From the NCBI GenBank assembly GCA_963669155.1, contig OZ022589.1:17428922-17492921 (forward strand): a DNA stretch of 64,000 nt, in the 5' to 3' direction. Of this stretch, positions 51,401-62,291 are shown piece by piece. The notes under the pieces are model-generated. The model was not told the origin of the DNA. It saw nothing but the letters and a program-made list of their open reading frames with translations, and ran no database searches. Position 1 is the stretch's first letter. Each line of letters starts with the position of its first letter. The DNA comes from Arbacia lixula. Taxonomy: Eukaryota > Echinodermata > Echinoidea > Arbacioida > Arbaciidae. The position numbers and the translations under genes were made by a program.

Positions 51401-52939
51401 GGATGACCTCCTCCTTGCTGCATAGCTCAGCGACCTCGAGGGAGAGATGGCTGGCGTGCCCATCCACCAGAAGGAGGACCGGCCGGTGCACAGATTGGCG
51501 GTCCAAGAACGGGAGGAAGCTGTTCTGAACGAAAGCGAGGAACACTTCACTGTCCATCCACCCGTTCTTGGACCTACCCATGAATGCACCGTCTGGTCCT
51601 CCTTCTAGTGGATTCTCCCTGAAGCGCTGACCAGCGAAGACCATCATTGGTGGGAGAAACTGCCCTGCAGCTGATATTGTGCAGAGGACCGTGATCTGCG
51701 AATGATCGCTGGTGGAGAAGGAGCTAACGGTCTTGGCCCCACGTTGCGCCAAAACTCGCTCCGTTTTCCCGCACAGTGGGAACCCCGACTCATCGCAATT
51801 GAACATACGTTCTGGTTCAGTCAAGATGGACCTGGCGTTTACCTCACCGAGGTATTCCTCTAGGCGGCCAAACCACTGGTCCAGCTTCTGCTGCGTGAGC
51901 ACAGCCCGCTCTCCCCCAAGGTGCTGTGGCATCCTCTCACTGAGCTCGGGATGCCTTCCCATGAAGAGGCGGACCCATTTGTTGCCCGGTACATTGTCTT
52001 TGAACGGGGTGGGCCGACCATCCTTGTCCAGCATCCGCTTGACCACCTGCAAGTAATCCAATAATATTGAGTAATGATTTATAATTCTATGACTTTTTAG
52101 TAATTTTCAGTGCCCTTTCCCCAACCAAAAAGCAAAGAAGGTCGGATGATGTCGGTTCCTAAAGGTTATGTTGCCCCTCACCCCCCCCCCCCCCAAAAAA
52201 AAAAGAAAAATACATTTCTTTTTGTAGACACATTGTTCAAGCTATAAACATCACATATATTTCATTCATCATATTGTAATTTGAGCGATATGAGTAAAGG
52301 CTAGCGATCATTCGCAGATCACAGTCCTTTTATTGGGGGGGGGGGGGGCATGCGTATGGTAGTAAGTTATGACAGGTGAATTTTGTGAAATATTGTGCGG
52401 AATACCTTTTTTTTAAATATAATTATACAGTAAGTTATATCTCTGAAGAGTTAAAAGAGAAAAGAAAAATGCATTCACCTGCTTGAGCTCTCTTTTTGTT
52501 TGACCATATCCAATCTTGGCCATCTTGATAACCCACGACGAGATTCTGGCCTCCTCTGCGATGGTGAGATAAGGACTCTTCCCAACCTTGGCTTCTACGG
52601 GCACTCTACCAGCAATCTATAAGATATAGATTCCATTGTATGAACATGTATGTAATGATTATTTCAACAAATATATACTGTACATATGGAATATCTATAG
52701 ACTCTAAACATAAGTTCATGTAAGATATATTGCGATATATTCGCTGATAAAAACATGTAAATAATGATTATATTCTTTGAAATATATGCATGTGTGAACT
52801 ACGTATTAGGAATATATATTTATTTATTTATGCATGTATGATTTAGAAGTTTATGTATGTCAATGCGATATAGTATGTGAATAAATCATAAGCCTGGCTA
52901 AATATATTCTTTGTTGTTCATACTCCGGAATAATATGTA

Positions 52940-52992
<53 letters not shown>

Positions 52993-55900
52993 TTATGCAT
53001 GTATGATATAGAAGTATATGTATGTCAATGCGATATATTATGTGAATAAATTATATGCCTGTCTGAATATATTCTTCGTTGAAATATATATGTTTATACT
53101 CCGGAATAATACATGTATGTATTCTGACATGATTAGTGTAAAAATTATATCGATTGTTATTACGTTTTGAATAATTTTGAATAATGTAATAAACATTAAT
53201 TTGCTGGTGGCTGTTGGTCGAATATCTATTCTTATTTACCAACCTTGTCAGTGAGCGTAGTCTTGGGGATATTGTATGTCACTGAGGCCTTCCGGATTGA
53301 CATGCCGTCCAACCGGATTCGCTGAACTGCGTTCTTTACATCATCCTGGGTGTAGTTTGCGCAATACTTCTGACGTGGCATGATGATCGACTGTCGCCTT
53401 CAGTAAAAAAAAAAAAAAAAAAAAATGGGGGGGGGGAGGGGGTTAAGTTGCAATTCTGAAATTGATAATTACTTAATTGTGAGTGAACCATCTACGTAGA
53501 TACACCTGTTAGTGAATGTAATATGAACTTTCAGTTTCAGGGTGCTATCAACAGGGACGATTTCAAACTTTCATCTAGATTACTCTATTCTCCTTCATAG
53601 ATAAGATATAGATTATAGTTTCATGTCTATAAATAGATTGGAATTGAAATTGGTGTATTTCAATTACATCAAAATATAACATTTACAGTCATCTGCGTAA
53701 TATTGGCTTAAATATAGATGTATAAATTTACATAATCTAAATCTAAACTAGAATCTAAACATATTTCTAGTGTAGCTACGCTCTCCCAAACATTTCGTGT
53801 GACAATTAAGATAATATCTGGAGACAGCTTCGAGCAGATATTTAGCCTAGTATAGATCTAAAAACAATATATTTTGTTATATTTATTTGCATAAAAAGCA
53901 TCCCCCCCCCCCCCCCCCCGATCTCTAAAACAAGTTCAAAACATTTTGATTGAGCTTAATATGTAAGTCATTGAGCTAGTGAACAACGCCAGCTTGCGTT
54001 CACGAGCGTAAAAAGAGCATCCGGTCGATTCATGGCGCAGCGCCATCTATTGGCAAGGGGGTTGGGTATATAAGGCTTGCTCGCCACCGCGGCTGTCATT
54101 TCGAAAATGGTCGCGATAGAGGAAGGACACGGACCTCCATCAAACATTCAATACAAATTTACGGCGCATTTACAACGCCATTTGTTATGGAATGGGACTA
54201 GGTGTTGCTATGGAGCTTAACTCACCTGTTAACGGAACCCGGAAGTGCACTTTCGCGGTGAAGAGGGAGCAATTCAGTGGCGATTATCCAGAACTTTGCA
54301 CAGTGACCCACCGGTAATTTCGTTGGTATATCATCTGTGGTACTTGCTTGGTTTGAATTTTGCACGAAATCAAGCTCATGTTTTATTCATGAGTTACCAG
54401 AGCTTTGAGAAGCGCTACCCGGTCGATTCATGGCGCCGGTCGAATCATGGGCGCTCTACTCTACATGTACCAGTTTAAACTCGACCAAATTCGGTTAGGG
54501 TTAACTGTTACTTCGTTAGGATCCCAGCTTGGGTAGGCAAGGCTTTAGTAAGCTAAGCTAAGCCTAAGGTAAGCAATTTTGAGGCCTGAAAACCATACAG
54601 ACCAACCATTTTGATCGCGCACTGCAACTTGCTCCGACACAGGTTTCAATGGCTTTTCAGCGCAGCCAGGCATGCCAGGCACACACTCAGAAGTACTGTG
54701 TATGTGTGTCTGCACAACGAACAATAGTGTACAACGGATAGCGGAGCGTGGTCGCTAGCGGTCGTGTCCATTTTTGCTTATTACATGACGTCATCCAGCC
54801 ACTGCCGAGAGCCAATTTATGAATGAAAATATAGTAAGCATGCGCAGTGCAAGCCTTCTATGTCCCCACATAGTATTCCACCAAAACAAGTGTAAAATTC
54901 TCTATCACCTCGTACCAAAATCGACCTAGAATTTCACTTTCCTATATTTTATATGAATTTTGAAAGGTATTCTCAGAGGATCTATTTTCTCACCGATACC
55001 GCACAGGTAAGCGAATTTCGATTGCTTCTTGCTTTTCCGTGAAAATCGTACGAATTAGCGTCACCCCCGCATCGTGTTTGTTGGAATTTGTAGAGTCTAT
55101 CGCAACGTGTACAAAGTCAATTGGCTTCCGGGTTTTAGGACCGTCAGTCAATATGCATGAAATTGCAGAGTTTCGATAATTTTCGATCGATACTGGAGCG
55201 ATCCGATCACGAACCAAGACCATTTCCTGCGTACACAATGTGACCGGATATCGTTATCGCTATCGATACTTCCACACGCAGTCGGAAGGCAACCACGTGG
55301 TCATGACGTGATCTGCGCGATTGCCCAATCAGCGGTCTCCGAATCGCTGATCGCGGACAATCTATCCGTTGTACACAGTCTATGGACAATAGTTCGTCGT
55401 GGTCTGATGGGGGAGTATAATTTATAAATTCCCCAATGTTGGGAGGCTTGTGAAGGGAGGGGGGCCTTCATCCTGCAATATGTAATGAGATCAACATTTT
55501 AGATCAAAACGCTTAGGGGGAAATGGCTAGATTTGTAATGAGTGTAAATCTTAAAGAAAAAAGTATCTGTTACTTTAAAAGGTCTACACTGTAACATTGG
55601 TCTTCTGCTAACTAGACAGTCTAATCATAGTCTCAGATAGAGTCTGTCGCTACTCTATTCTTCTCTTTTATGTTACTCGGTCTTATGTTAGAGTCGACGG
55701 TGGCTTAGCCTTTAGGAAGCCAGAAGGGTGTTTTACTGTCAACCTAGGCATTTTGAGATTTCTCATGACAGTAGGAGTAAAGCACAAACCCTTCGACCAG
55801 ATGGATGCACATCAGCACATGTAGATTCCACTCCTCTAAGACATTTTGAAGCACTTAGAAACTTACCATTGTATCACTTTGTCCTGCAATCTCCTGTTGC

Positions 55901-58900
55901 GTAGAGGTCTATATAGTGTAGCTTATGTGCCCCTTCAACCACTTACCTTTTTAGGAATATTAAAAAAACTTTCCTTGTTAACATTTCAATTCCCCTCCCC
56001 CACACCCCCCATTTTGTAGTGATCTTAGAAGATCATAGATGGTATTTTTTTCACAGCATAAACTTTTTAATCTAGTACAGTGTTAACAAATATGAGCATC
56101 AAGATACTCTGCCCAAGAAATAAATCATTTTGATTCTCAGTTGTCCATATATTTCTTAAGATAATGAATACATTTTGATACTGTATTGGTGTTGAGACAG
56201 ATGTACAGTGTAGGTGTCATTGTACGTACTGTACGTACAGGTATATTTCAATGCATAATGAACATAAAGTATGATTAAATTCCAAATTCTTATGTGAAAA
56301 GTTGAGGAAATGATGGGTGATTTAAAACAGATAGCCACATTCTTATTTCCACCAAGATGCTGAGGATATTACTGATGACTGCACAAAGTATATTTACATG
56401 AAACTTTTACTTTCCCATTGTTGTTTGTTGTAGATTAGACATCAAGAAAAATGTATGATTGTCACATAAAATCATACATTGAATGATCATTCTGGTAGGA
56501 TATAAGCAAAGAAAAAGAGGACCATGTGGAACTTGAAGTTGAACCTGCGATCCATTGCCTAACAATCAGATTTTAAAGTTTTCATTCTTGCGATTTCTTG
56601 CAAGTTTTAATCATTTATTATGAGTGGTAGTTATCACGCAATCATTATATTGACAATTGCAAATGCCAAGTTTAACTGTGTTCTTATGTTTTTTCAGTGA
56701 TGGAGAAAATGCAGCAAATTTACCACTTGCAGAGGCAAACAAAGAAGCTCTGGATTTCTTGGGATCAATAAGTAAGTTATACTATTTTCATAAAATCTTG
56801 TGAACAAACATATATCACTGATATGAATAGCAAATATGATGCAAAGACTACTGGTTGTCATGTGCACAATTTGTAGACCTATGAAAGCTCTCTTTAAAAC
56901 ATACTTAAATACCTTGTACAAGTACATTTAATCTGGTTGCTTTTCTCCTAAACTCGCTCAATGCATGATGTATTTCACAGGTCATGTCATGTTGTGCATT
57001 GTGCAAGTGTATTTCCCACAAATTGTTAAAAACCATTGGATGCTGATCATGGTTACCTTTTCTCATTTCTTTTCTATGTTAAAGACAGGGTGTCCCAGGG
57101 TGTCATGGAATTCAGGAGGAATCAACAGTTTTCCCTAACAATAACATGTTTGAAATCTCACAGTCATAACTTGATAAATATTTTCAGAAAAGGTGACAAA
57201 CTTTCCTTGTTTACATTTGAAACGCTCCAATAATAGTCTACTTTCATAATTCTATTGTCCCTGTCAGCATTGCTCCCAATGAACGCATGCACTGTGCAAT
57301 GGACCATAGCACACAGCAGTCTCCAGTCTCAAGACTATAGGTTTTGGACAACCCACCCAAAACCTCAAATTCTAGCTAACACTGTAATTAAGCTTAGTTT
57401 ACAGTTCTATTCCATTGGTAAGGAAGTTGTTGTACAGTATCTTTCTTCCATTCCATTTTCCATGTGTTTTACAAAATGTTCTTTTATGGAGGTCTGCAGT
57501 AGGGACACCCTGTCTTTAAGTTTGGGCTTATACTATGCAATAATTGTGTTTATTTTTTGCATACCTGTAATTGCCTTCGAATTGTGCACAATCAATAGCT
57601 GCAGTATAAGGAGGGTAGTTATTAGGTATTTGAATTGATAATAAGCCACACGATGTACATGTTATTTACTCATCAGCGACATTTGTTTGACCATACGGTA
57701 ATAGTCTTTAGATACAAAGGAGCCCTATTGTGCAGCACTAACCTATACATGTAAATGATGGTATATGAATTGAATTGAAGTTACTGTGTATTTTAGGTGA
57801 CAGTACAGACACTCTATATTTACAGTTCATATCTAAAGGGAAGTCGCCACAAAATCTTTTATGTGGGGTGAAAAGGGGCAGAATATGCAATATTTGTGGT
57901 GCACAGCTACATGTACTCATGTATGTGATGCTAAGACAAAAGCAAAGAATGACAGTTTCAACACACAGTGCAGTGAATTAATGCACTATGCCCATGATAA
58001 GTTACTGGTGCAAATGTACATGTACTGTACATTGTTGTTTAGTGCTCATGCATTGTCAAGATTACAATGTACAGGTTTTTGAAATTGCATTTTATTATAC
58101 TATTTCTTGTCTTTGGGGAGTCATGAATTTAAGGTCTTATAAAAAAAAAAAACATAGAGTAGCGAATGTGAGTTACCTCACATTGTATGATACAGTATAC
58201 ACAAGAAACCAATTACAGTATATAAACTACAGTGTAGATCCTTAGCATCATCCATTCTTAATCTGTTCACTTTTAGGGCTTTTCTGTGTGTCTGCCTGCC
58301 CTGTGATCTACATGTACTTATGCATGTACAGTTTGTCATGCTGCTCAATATTGACATAGCTCCCAGTTTTATGGCTTCTTCAAATCACCCTGTCTCATCC
58401 CCTAAGTCAACATGCCCAAATGTCTTTGTTTTCATTCAGATGCAAAGGCAGTGATTACTGAGTTGTAGAGAAGAGTAGATCATAATCAGTATGTGAGTCA
58501 CATTAGTAGGGCGAACAGACAGGAATGTACCATGCAGCGCTTACATTACATGTTATGTTATGATACTACTAGCAGTTGATAAGGGTCAGGAGGTAGTCTT
58601 AGTAATGTTAGACTATTCAGCAGCGTTCGACACTATCAGTCATCGTTTATTAGTAGAACGCTTCTGTCGCACTTTTGGAATTGGTGGTATGGCATTGAAA
58701 TGGTTTACATCCTACCTTGAAAATAGAGAACAAAGGGTTGTAATCAATAACGATGTATCTGATCCTTTCCCTCTCTTGCATGGTGTGCCCCAGGGTTCCG
58801 TCCTCGGGCCGCTAGAGTTCATTTTGTATACGAGTCCACTCAGTGATGTGGTGAATGCTCATAGAAACATACATCACGTAACTTATGCTGATGATACGCA

Positions 58901-61150
58901 GTTGTATGTGATTCTTGAACCCCGTAACAGGTCGGTTAGCTTGAAAAATCTTGAAGAGTGTGTTAGTAGTGTAAAATGCTGGGCACAGAAGAACTATCTT
59001 AAGCTCAATGGTGACAAATCAGAAGTACTTCACATCACATCTCAGTTTCGTAAATCCTTGCCCTTGCCAGATTTTATTGTGGATGACAAGGCGTTAAATA
59101 CCTCTGAATCTGCAAAAAAACCTGGGTGTTACCATCGACTCTGCTCTTGATATGAAGAATCACATAAAGAAAGTGTGTAAGGCTGCATCGTATGGTATAC
59201 ACAGAATTGGTAAAATTAGGAAATTTCTAGATAAACCCACTACGGAACGACTCATACATGCTTTTGTCACTTCCCATTTAGACTACTGCAACAGCCTCCT
59301 TGTTAATCTACCACCCTCCCATCTTGTTCCTCTTCAGCGCATCCAAAATGCTGCAGCTCGTATAGTCACCCGCTCTAAGCCTTATGAACATATCACTCCA
59401 ATTCTCTCCAATCTCCATTGGCTTCCAATAATTCAACGTATTCAGTTCAAAATTCTTCTCCTTGCCTTCAAATTCGTAATGGTGATTTCCCCATGTATCT
59501 TTCCAGTCTTGTAAAATCCAAACCCCCCTCCTCCAGGTTGAGAGCTTCAACTTCCTCTCACTTTCAGTTAATGCCTGGTCCCCGTGTGAAAACAAGATAC
59601 GGCGATAGAGCTCTTTCTGTCGCTGCTCCCCAATTGTGGAATAGCCTTCCTGCCTTCATTCAAAGCGCCCCATCACTACATACTTTCAAAACAATGTTAA
59701 AGTCCCACTTATTTAAATCTGTATAGGTCGAATTGATTTGCCTCTCGTAATTTAAATTTAATCGTGGTGCTGCTGTCCCAGCTTTCCATTTGGTATAAGG
59801 ATAGAACTTCACTTAATAACTGCGGGGACAGCAGCAACACAGCGCCTAGAAACATAGTATTAGGCGCGTTATAAATGTGCTCTATTATTATTATTATTAT
59901 TATGATGTTTTGTTGCAGCTGCAGATTGCAGGTTCTAGTTCCTCTTTATGTTCAAGTGATTAATGTCTTTTGGTTTTTATTGAGATTGGAGATTGTACAA
60001 AAATATGAGGAATACAATTGTACAAAGAAAAGAAGAGAATGAACAGTGGTATTAGTAGTTCTACTAACAGTATGAGGACCAATGATAATGCTAAAATGAA
60101 ATAATGATGATTAATAATCATATTATCTACAGACAGACACACTATAGTTTGGTCTGAGAATGTGTACTGGAATCAAGTTAACTATACTGTATCTCTTGTT
60201 TGATGTACATGACTTGTGTAGAAAAGAACATTAAACTTCCAAATCCAGATATCTTGAAGACCTTTTTGTTTACTGGGTAGCTGTCAAAATGTCATGTTAC
60301 TATCATTCCGTCTCTGTTAAGAACACAGTTTAAAGCATAGCTTGGGATGAAGGGCCCTCTGATATTTGAACGTTAATTATTATCCTTAAATAATATCATT
60401 GATATGTGTGGTACTTCTCATCTCTTGAAAGGAATTAAAGGATAATGTTACCTCTACAACCCATGTCGAAACTTCTAGAGAAACCAGTAGAGAACAACAG
60501 TAGAAATTTCTACAATATGAAAGTAAAAACATTTCCAGTAGAAACCAGTTGGCTCTTCAATTGTTGTTCTCTAAGTACTGGTTTCTATGGGATCCATTAG
60601 AAACCTCTAGAACAAATCCCTACTTGCACTATTAGAGAGTATTGAAAGCACAAATGGAAACTATTAGAGACCAGTAGGAGAACCTAATGGTACCATTGGG
60701 AACCCTGTAAGAATCCCAAATGCAACCGGCAAAACATGGCAATTGAAACCAAATAGAAAAGTGTTTATTGCATGAAGCACTGTCCTGTGCAATATTAAAC
60801 ACTTACATTGGTTCATCTTTATTTACATTGTAAAGACATTGACTTACATTAATATCATTGTACTCACACAAAGTGAAAGTATTATACAGTGTATCCTATT
60901 TCTTTAATTCAAAGCTGAGATAGACTCCATTATAATTTTGTTGTTTCTCATCTCCATTATGCAGCAACGGATGATCTGCAAGACATCCTATTCACAGACA
61001 GTCTAGTGGCTATCTCCACTATTGGCAAGGAGCTGGGTGAGTTTACGGTTACTGTGGAACCGGCCAGACACCATGGGCAGGACTGCCTCCTCATCCACGC
61101 CAACAGCCATGGCACCATCGATAATATCCCAATGGGAACCTCGCTCACTG
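48496..61150 (+). CDS. CATIP: Probable CATIP homologue (ciliogenesis-associated TTC17-interacting protein), first three coding exons, continues past the window
   Basis: Exons 48496-48569, 56698-56771 and 60965-61150 join in phase (GG|T, A|CA) to give 111 codons plus one base. The start ATG opens MDVLGALDGPAVLQQVPPPE with a donor G|GTAAGT. Exon 2 reads DGENAANLPLAEANKEALDF. Exon 3 includes DDLQDILFTDSLVAI, GELGEFTVTVEP-like text (KELGEFTVTVEP) and DCLLIHANSHGTIDNIPMG, and ends at donor CTG|GTAAGT. The order ANKEAL-FL, then a short acidic segment, then a beta-rich stretch ending HAxSHGxxD resembles vertebrate CATIP, which acts in actin organisation and ciliogenesis. This is from memory and the symbol is tentative; the gene structure itself is well supported. 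Intron 1 (8.1 kb) contains the pogo-type transposon and intron 2 (4.2 kb) a MITE and a LINE. Confidence 0.6.
48570..49011. other. Start of intron 1 of the CATIP-like gene
   Basis: Ordinary intron sequence from the donor at 48570 to the TA target duplication at 49012-49013; nothing else recognised. Confidence 0.5.
49202..49259. repeat. Left subterminal repeats of the pogo-type element
   Basis: Three copies of (CC)ATGAATCGACCG or AAGAATCGACCG at about 49202, 49223 and 49246, in the same orientation as the left TIR motif CCATGATTCGACCG. Likely transposase-binding sites. Confidence 0.7.
49638..49890. repeat. Three tandem units of about 85 bp inside the transposon
   Basis: Units carry AACACGGAACAAAAACTCCA, CCCCACATCACTTCATCATT and CAATGAGAGACTCATTACAA. 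The third unit differs by two bases. Non-coding. Confidence 0.92.
50550..53381 (-). CDS. Pogo-type transposase with N-terminal HTH, DDE_1 domain and C-terminal PHD finger
   Basis: Three minus-strand exons, 53381-53244, 52616-52479 and 52046-50550, join in phase 0 (AAG|GTTGGT, CAG|GTGAAT; acceptors TTATAG and TTGCAG) to give 590 residues. Residues 1-46 (MPRQKYCANYTQDDVKNAVQ, then DGMSIRKASVTYNIPKTTL) are a psq-type helix-turn-helix; the second DNA-binding (CENPB-like) part follows through about 150. The DDE_1 core has FNCDESGF, LLLVDGHASH and SHILQPCD, a DD35D triad. Next is a basic/acidic Lys-Glu segment (about 500-540), then a C4HC3 PHD finger from about 540: CSEC, CNYC, FHIVC, CTFC. It should cut and paste the surrounding element in the nucleus; the PHD finger may read histone tails. 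No stop or frameshift interrupts it. Confidence 0.92.
52944..52988. repeat. (TA)n microsatellite
   Basis: About 22 TA units inside the transposase intron 1, with diverged duplicate sequence on both sides (TTTATGCATGTATGAT-TAGAAGT repeated near 52830 and 52990). Confidence 0.9.
54022..54450. repeat. Right subterminal repeats of the pogo-type element
   Basis: CGGTCGATTCATGG occurs at 54022-54035 and 54420-54433, and the TIR version CGGTCGAATCATGG at 54437-54450. These are inverted relative to the left-end copies. Confidence 0.7.
54067..54073 (+). promoter_or_regulatory. TATA box pointing outward from the transposon right end
   Basis: GGGTATATAAGGC lies about 390 bases inside the right TIR on the plus strand, the sense strand of the host gene. 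A 37-codon frame starts at about 54108 downstream. Function unproven. Confidence 0.3.
54462..56697. other. Remainder of intron 1 of the CATIP-like gene
   Basis: No coding exon was recognised. It includes a GCATGCGCAG NRF-1-like half site near 54839 and ends in the acceptor TTTTTTCAG at 56697. Confidence 0.45.
57083..57515. mobile_element. 433-bp TTAA-flanked MITE
   Basis: Ends AGACAGGGTGTCCC and GGGACACCCTGTCT are perfect 14-bp inverted repeats, flanked by TTAA at 57079-57082 and 57516-57519. There is no coding. The interior resembles the EFTUD2 3' UTR at 39060-39480. Confidence 0.85.
57520..58554. other. Intron 2 sequence without recognised features
   Basis: AT-rich DNA with many TACATGTAC words; no gene supported. 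Confidence 0.45.
58555..59903 (+). mobile_element. CR1/L2-like LINE, 5'-truncated, two frameshifts
   Basis: Begins inside the reverse transcriptase: LDYSAAFDTISHRLL, GVPQGSVLGPLEFILY and the catalytic YADDTQLY (about 58888). A shift at the seven-A run near 59117 separates it from LGVTIDSALDMKNHIKK and HLDYCNSLLVNLP. A second shift near 59480 precedes the last block: RASTSSHFQLMPGPR, SVAAPQLWNSLPAF, TFKTMLKSHLFKSV and stop at 59724-59726. The 3' UTR ends GCGCGTTATAAATGTGCTCT plus (ATT)n. Dead copy in intron 2 of the CATIP-like gene. Confidence 0.93.
59904..60964. other. Intron 2, distal part
   Basis: No exon. An imperfect foldback lies at 60479-60586 (arms AGAAACCAGTAGAGAACAAC and TGTTCTCTAAGTACTGGTTT). 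The intron ends in the acceptor CTCCATTATGCAG at 60964. Confidence 0.45.
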
Positions 61151-61653
61151 GTAAGTTCTGTTTTGTTTTGTGACCTTACCTTTTTGTTTTGCTCACTGTT
61201 TTATTTGTTCATTACAGGTGCATTTCTTAATTAATTTCTTATTCACTAGTCATGTACAGTATGTCAGTAGAAGTATTTATTCAAGGAAATAAAATACTTA
61301 TGATTGAATCATTACAAGAGTCAAAACAGGTGTGTGTGTGTGTGTGCATGTCTGCATACATGTGTGTGTTTATGTGTCAATCTGTTGTGCAGTATGTATG
61401 AGTGTGTAAGAGGGTGTGGGTGGGTGAAGTTGTTGGTGTGTTTGATTCTGTTTGTTACCTTCTCATTTTGTGCAAAGCCTGACAAAAAGTTGCACTTTAT
61501 GTATCGTTGTAGTAGCACTGACCTGGTAGTGTACATAATGCATAATGCAAAATTACACATACGTTCCTTGCTTTTTTCACCTCATAAAATTGTCTTTCAG
61601 GTATACCCTATACCTGGCAGAATGGTACACTATTAAAGTGTTTGTGATGTCTT

Positions 61654-61790
61654 GGCCCTGTCTTATATTGACTTGTGATCAATCTGAATCGATCGCAAGT
61701 ACAATCCCCATTCTCTAATGTACAGAGTTACAATTGATATCAATTGGAAGTCAAGTTGCGATCGATGGCAACTCTTGATAAGACAGGGCC
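61654..61790. mobile_element. GGCCCTGTCTTATAA-family MITE, copy 2
   Basis: Ends GGCCCTGTCTTATATTGACT and CTCTTGATAAGACAGGGCC are inverted copies. Shares CTGAATCGATCGCAAGTACA with the copy at 28968-29098, 33 kb away in another gene. Confidence 0.8.
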
Positions 61791-62227
61791 GTGGACGGAT
61801 AGTAAGATCCCTGTATCATGGCGGTTCCGTAACATTGAGGGGAGAGTTGACCTGTTAAAAAAAGTGTGTGACAGTGTAGGGAGATCGTAAGTGAAATCAG
61901 CTGAAGGAGAGACGGTGAATATTCAGTGTAAAAACAGCTGCCTCTTGACAGGCCACTTTCTAGGTTGATGCAGTGCCGTCCTATAGTCTCTATAAAGTGA
62001 GAGTGGCTCTACATGTACTTAGAATCCTGTAAAGTATACGTCATCTACATGTACAGTGTACACTACTCCAAATTACCTGTTGTGCTCTACAATATACAGC
62101 AAACTTGCTCTTTTTGTAAATAAAAGTCACAAGATATTTTGCATCATCTGATTGTGTAGTATACATTTTTAAAAGTATATTAAAGACTTCTCTCCATCCA
62201 TTTTTGTATTATAATGGTTTGTGTGCA

Positions 62228-62269
<42 letters not shown>

Positions 62270-62291
62270 TATGTGTGTGTTGTGTGTGTGT
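62228..62291. repeat. (TG)n microsatellite
   Basis: Mostly pure TG with interrupting TATG steps. Apparent Cys/Val frames are artefacts. Confidence 0.9.

Larger units (their letters stand above)
49014..54461. mobile_element. Complete pogo/Tigger-type DNA transposon, 5448 bp
   Basis: The ends are perfect 25-bp inverted repeats, 49014-49038 and 54437-54461, beginning GAGTAGAGCGCCCATG. The dinucleotide TA flanks both (49012-49013 and 54462-54463), the target duplication of the Tc1/mariner-pogo superfamily. The only long coding unit is the three-exon minus-strand transposase at 50550-53381. Inside both ends lie further copies of CCATGAATCGACCG. The perfect ends and open transposase suggest recent insertion. 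Confidence 0.95.

Noticed and set aside
54108-54221. 37-codon frame downstream of the outward TATA box in the transposon
   Set aside because: Too short, no similarity recognised; the TATA is kept as a separate observation.
56698-56771. Alternative frame of exon 2 starting MEKMQQIYHLQR
   Set aside because: It stops at the exon end, while the chosen frame connects in phase to exons on both sides and to a conserved-looking product.
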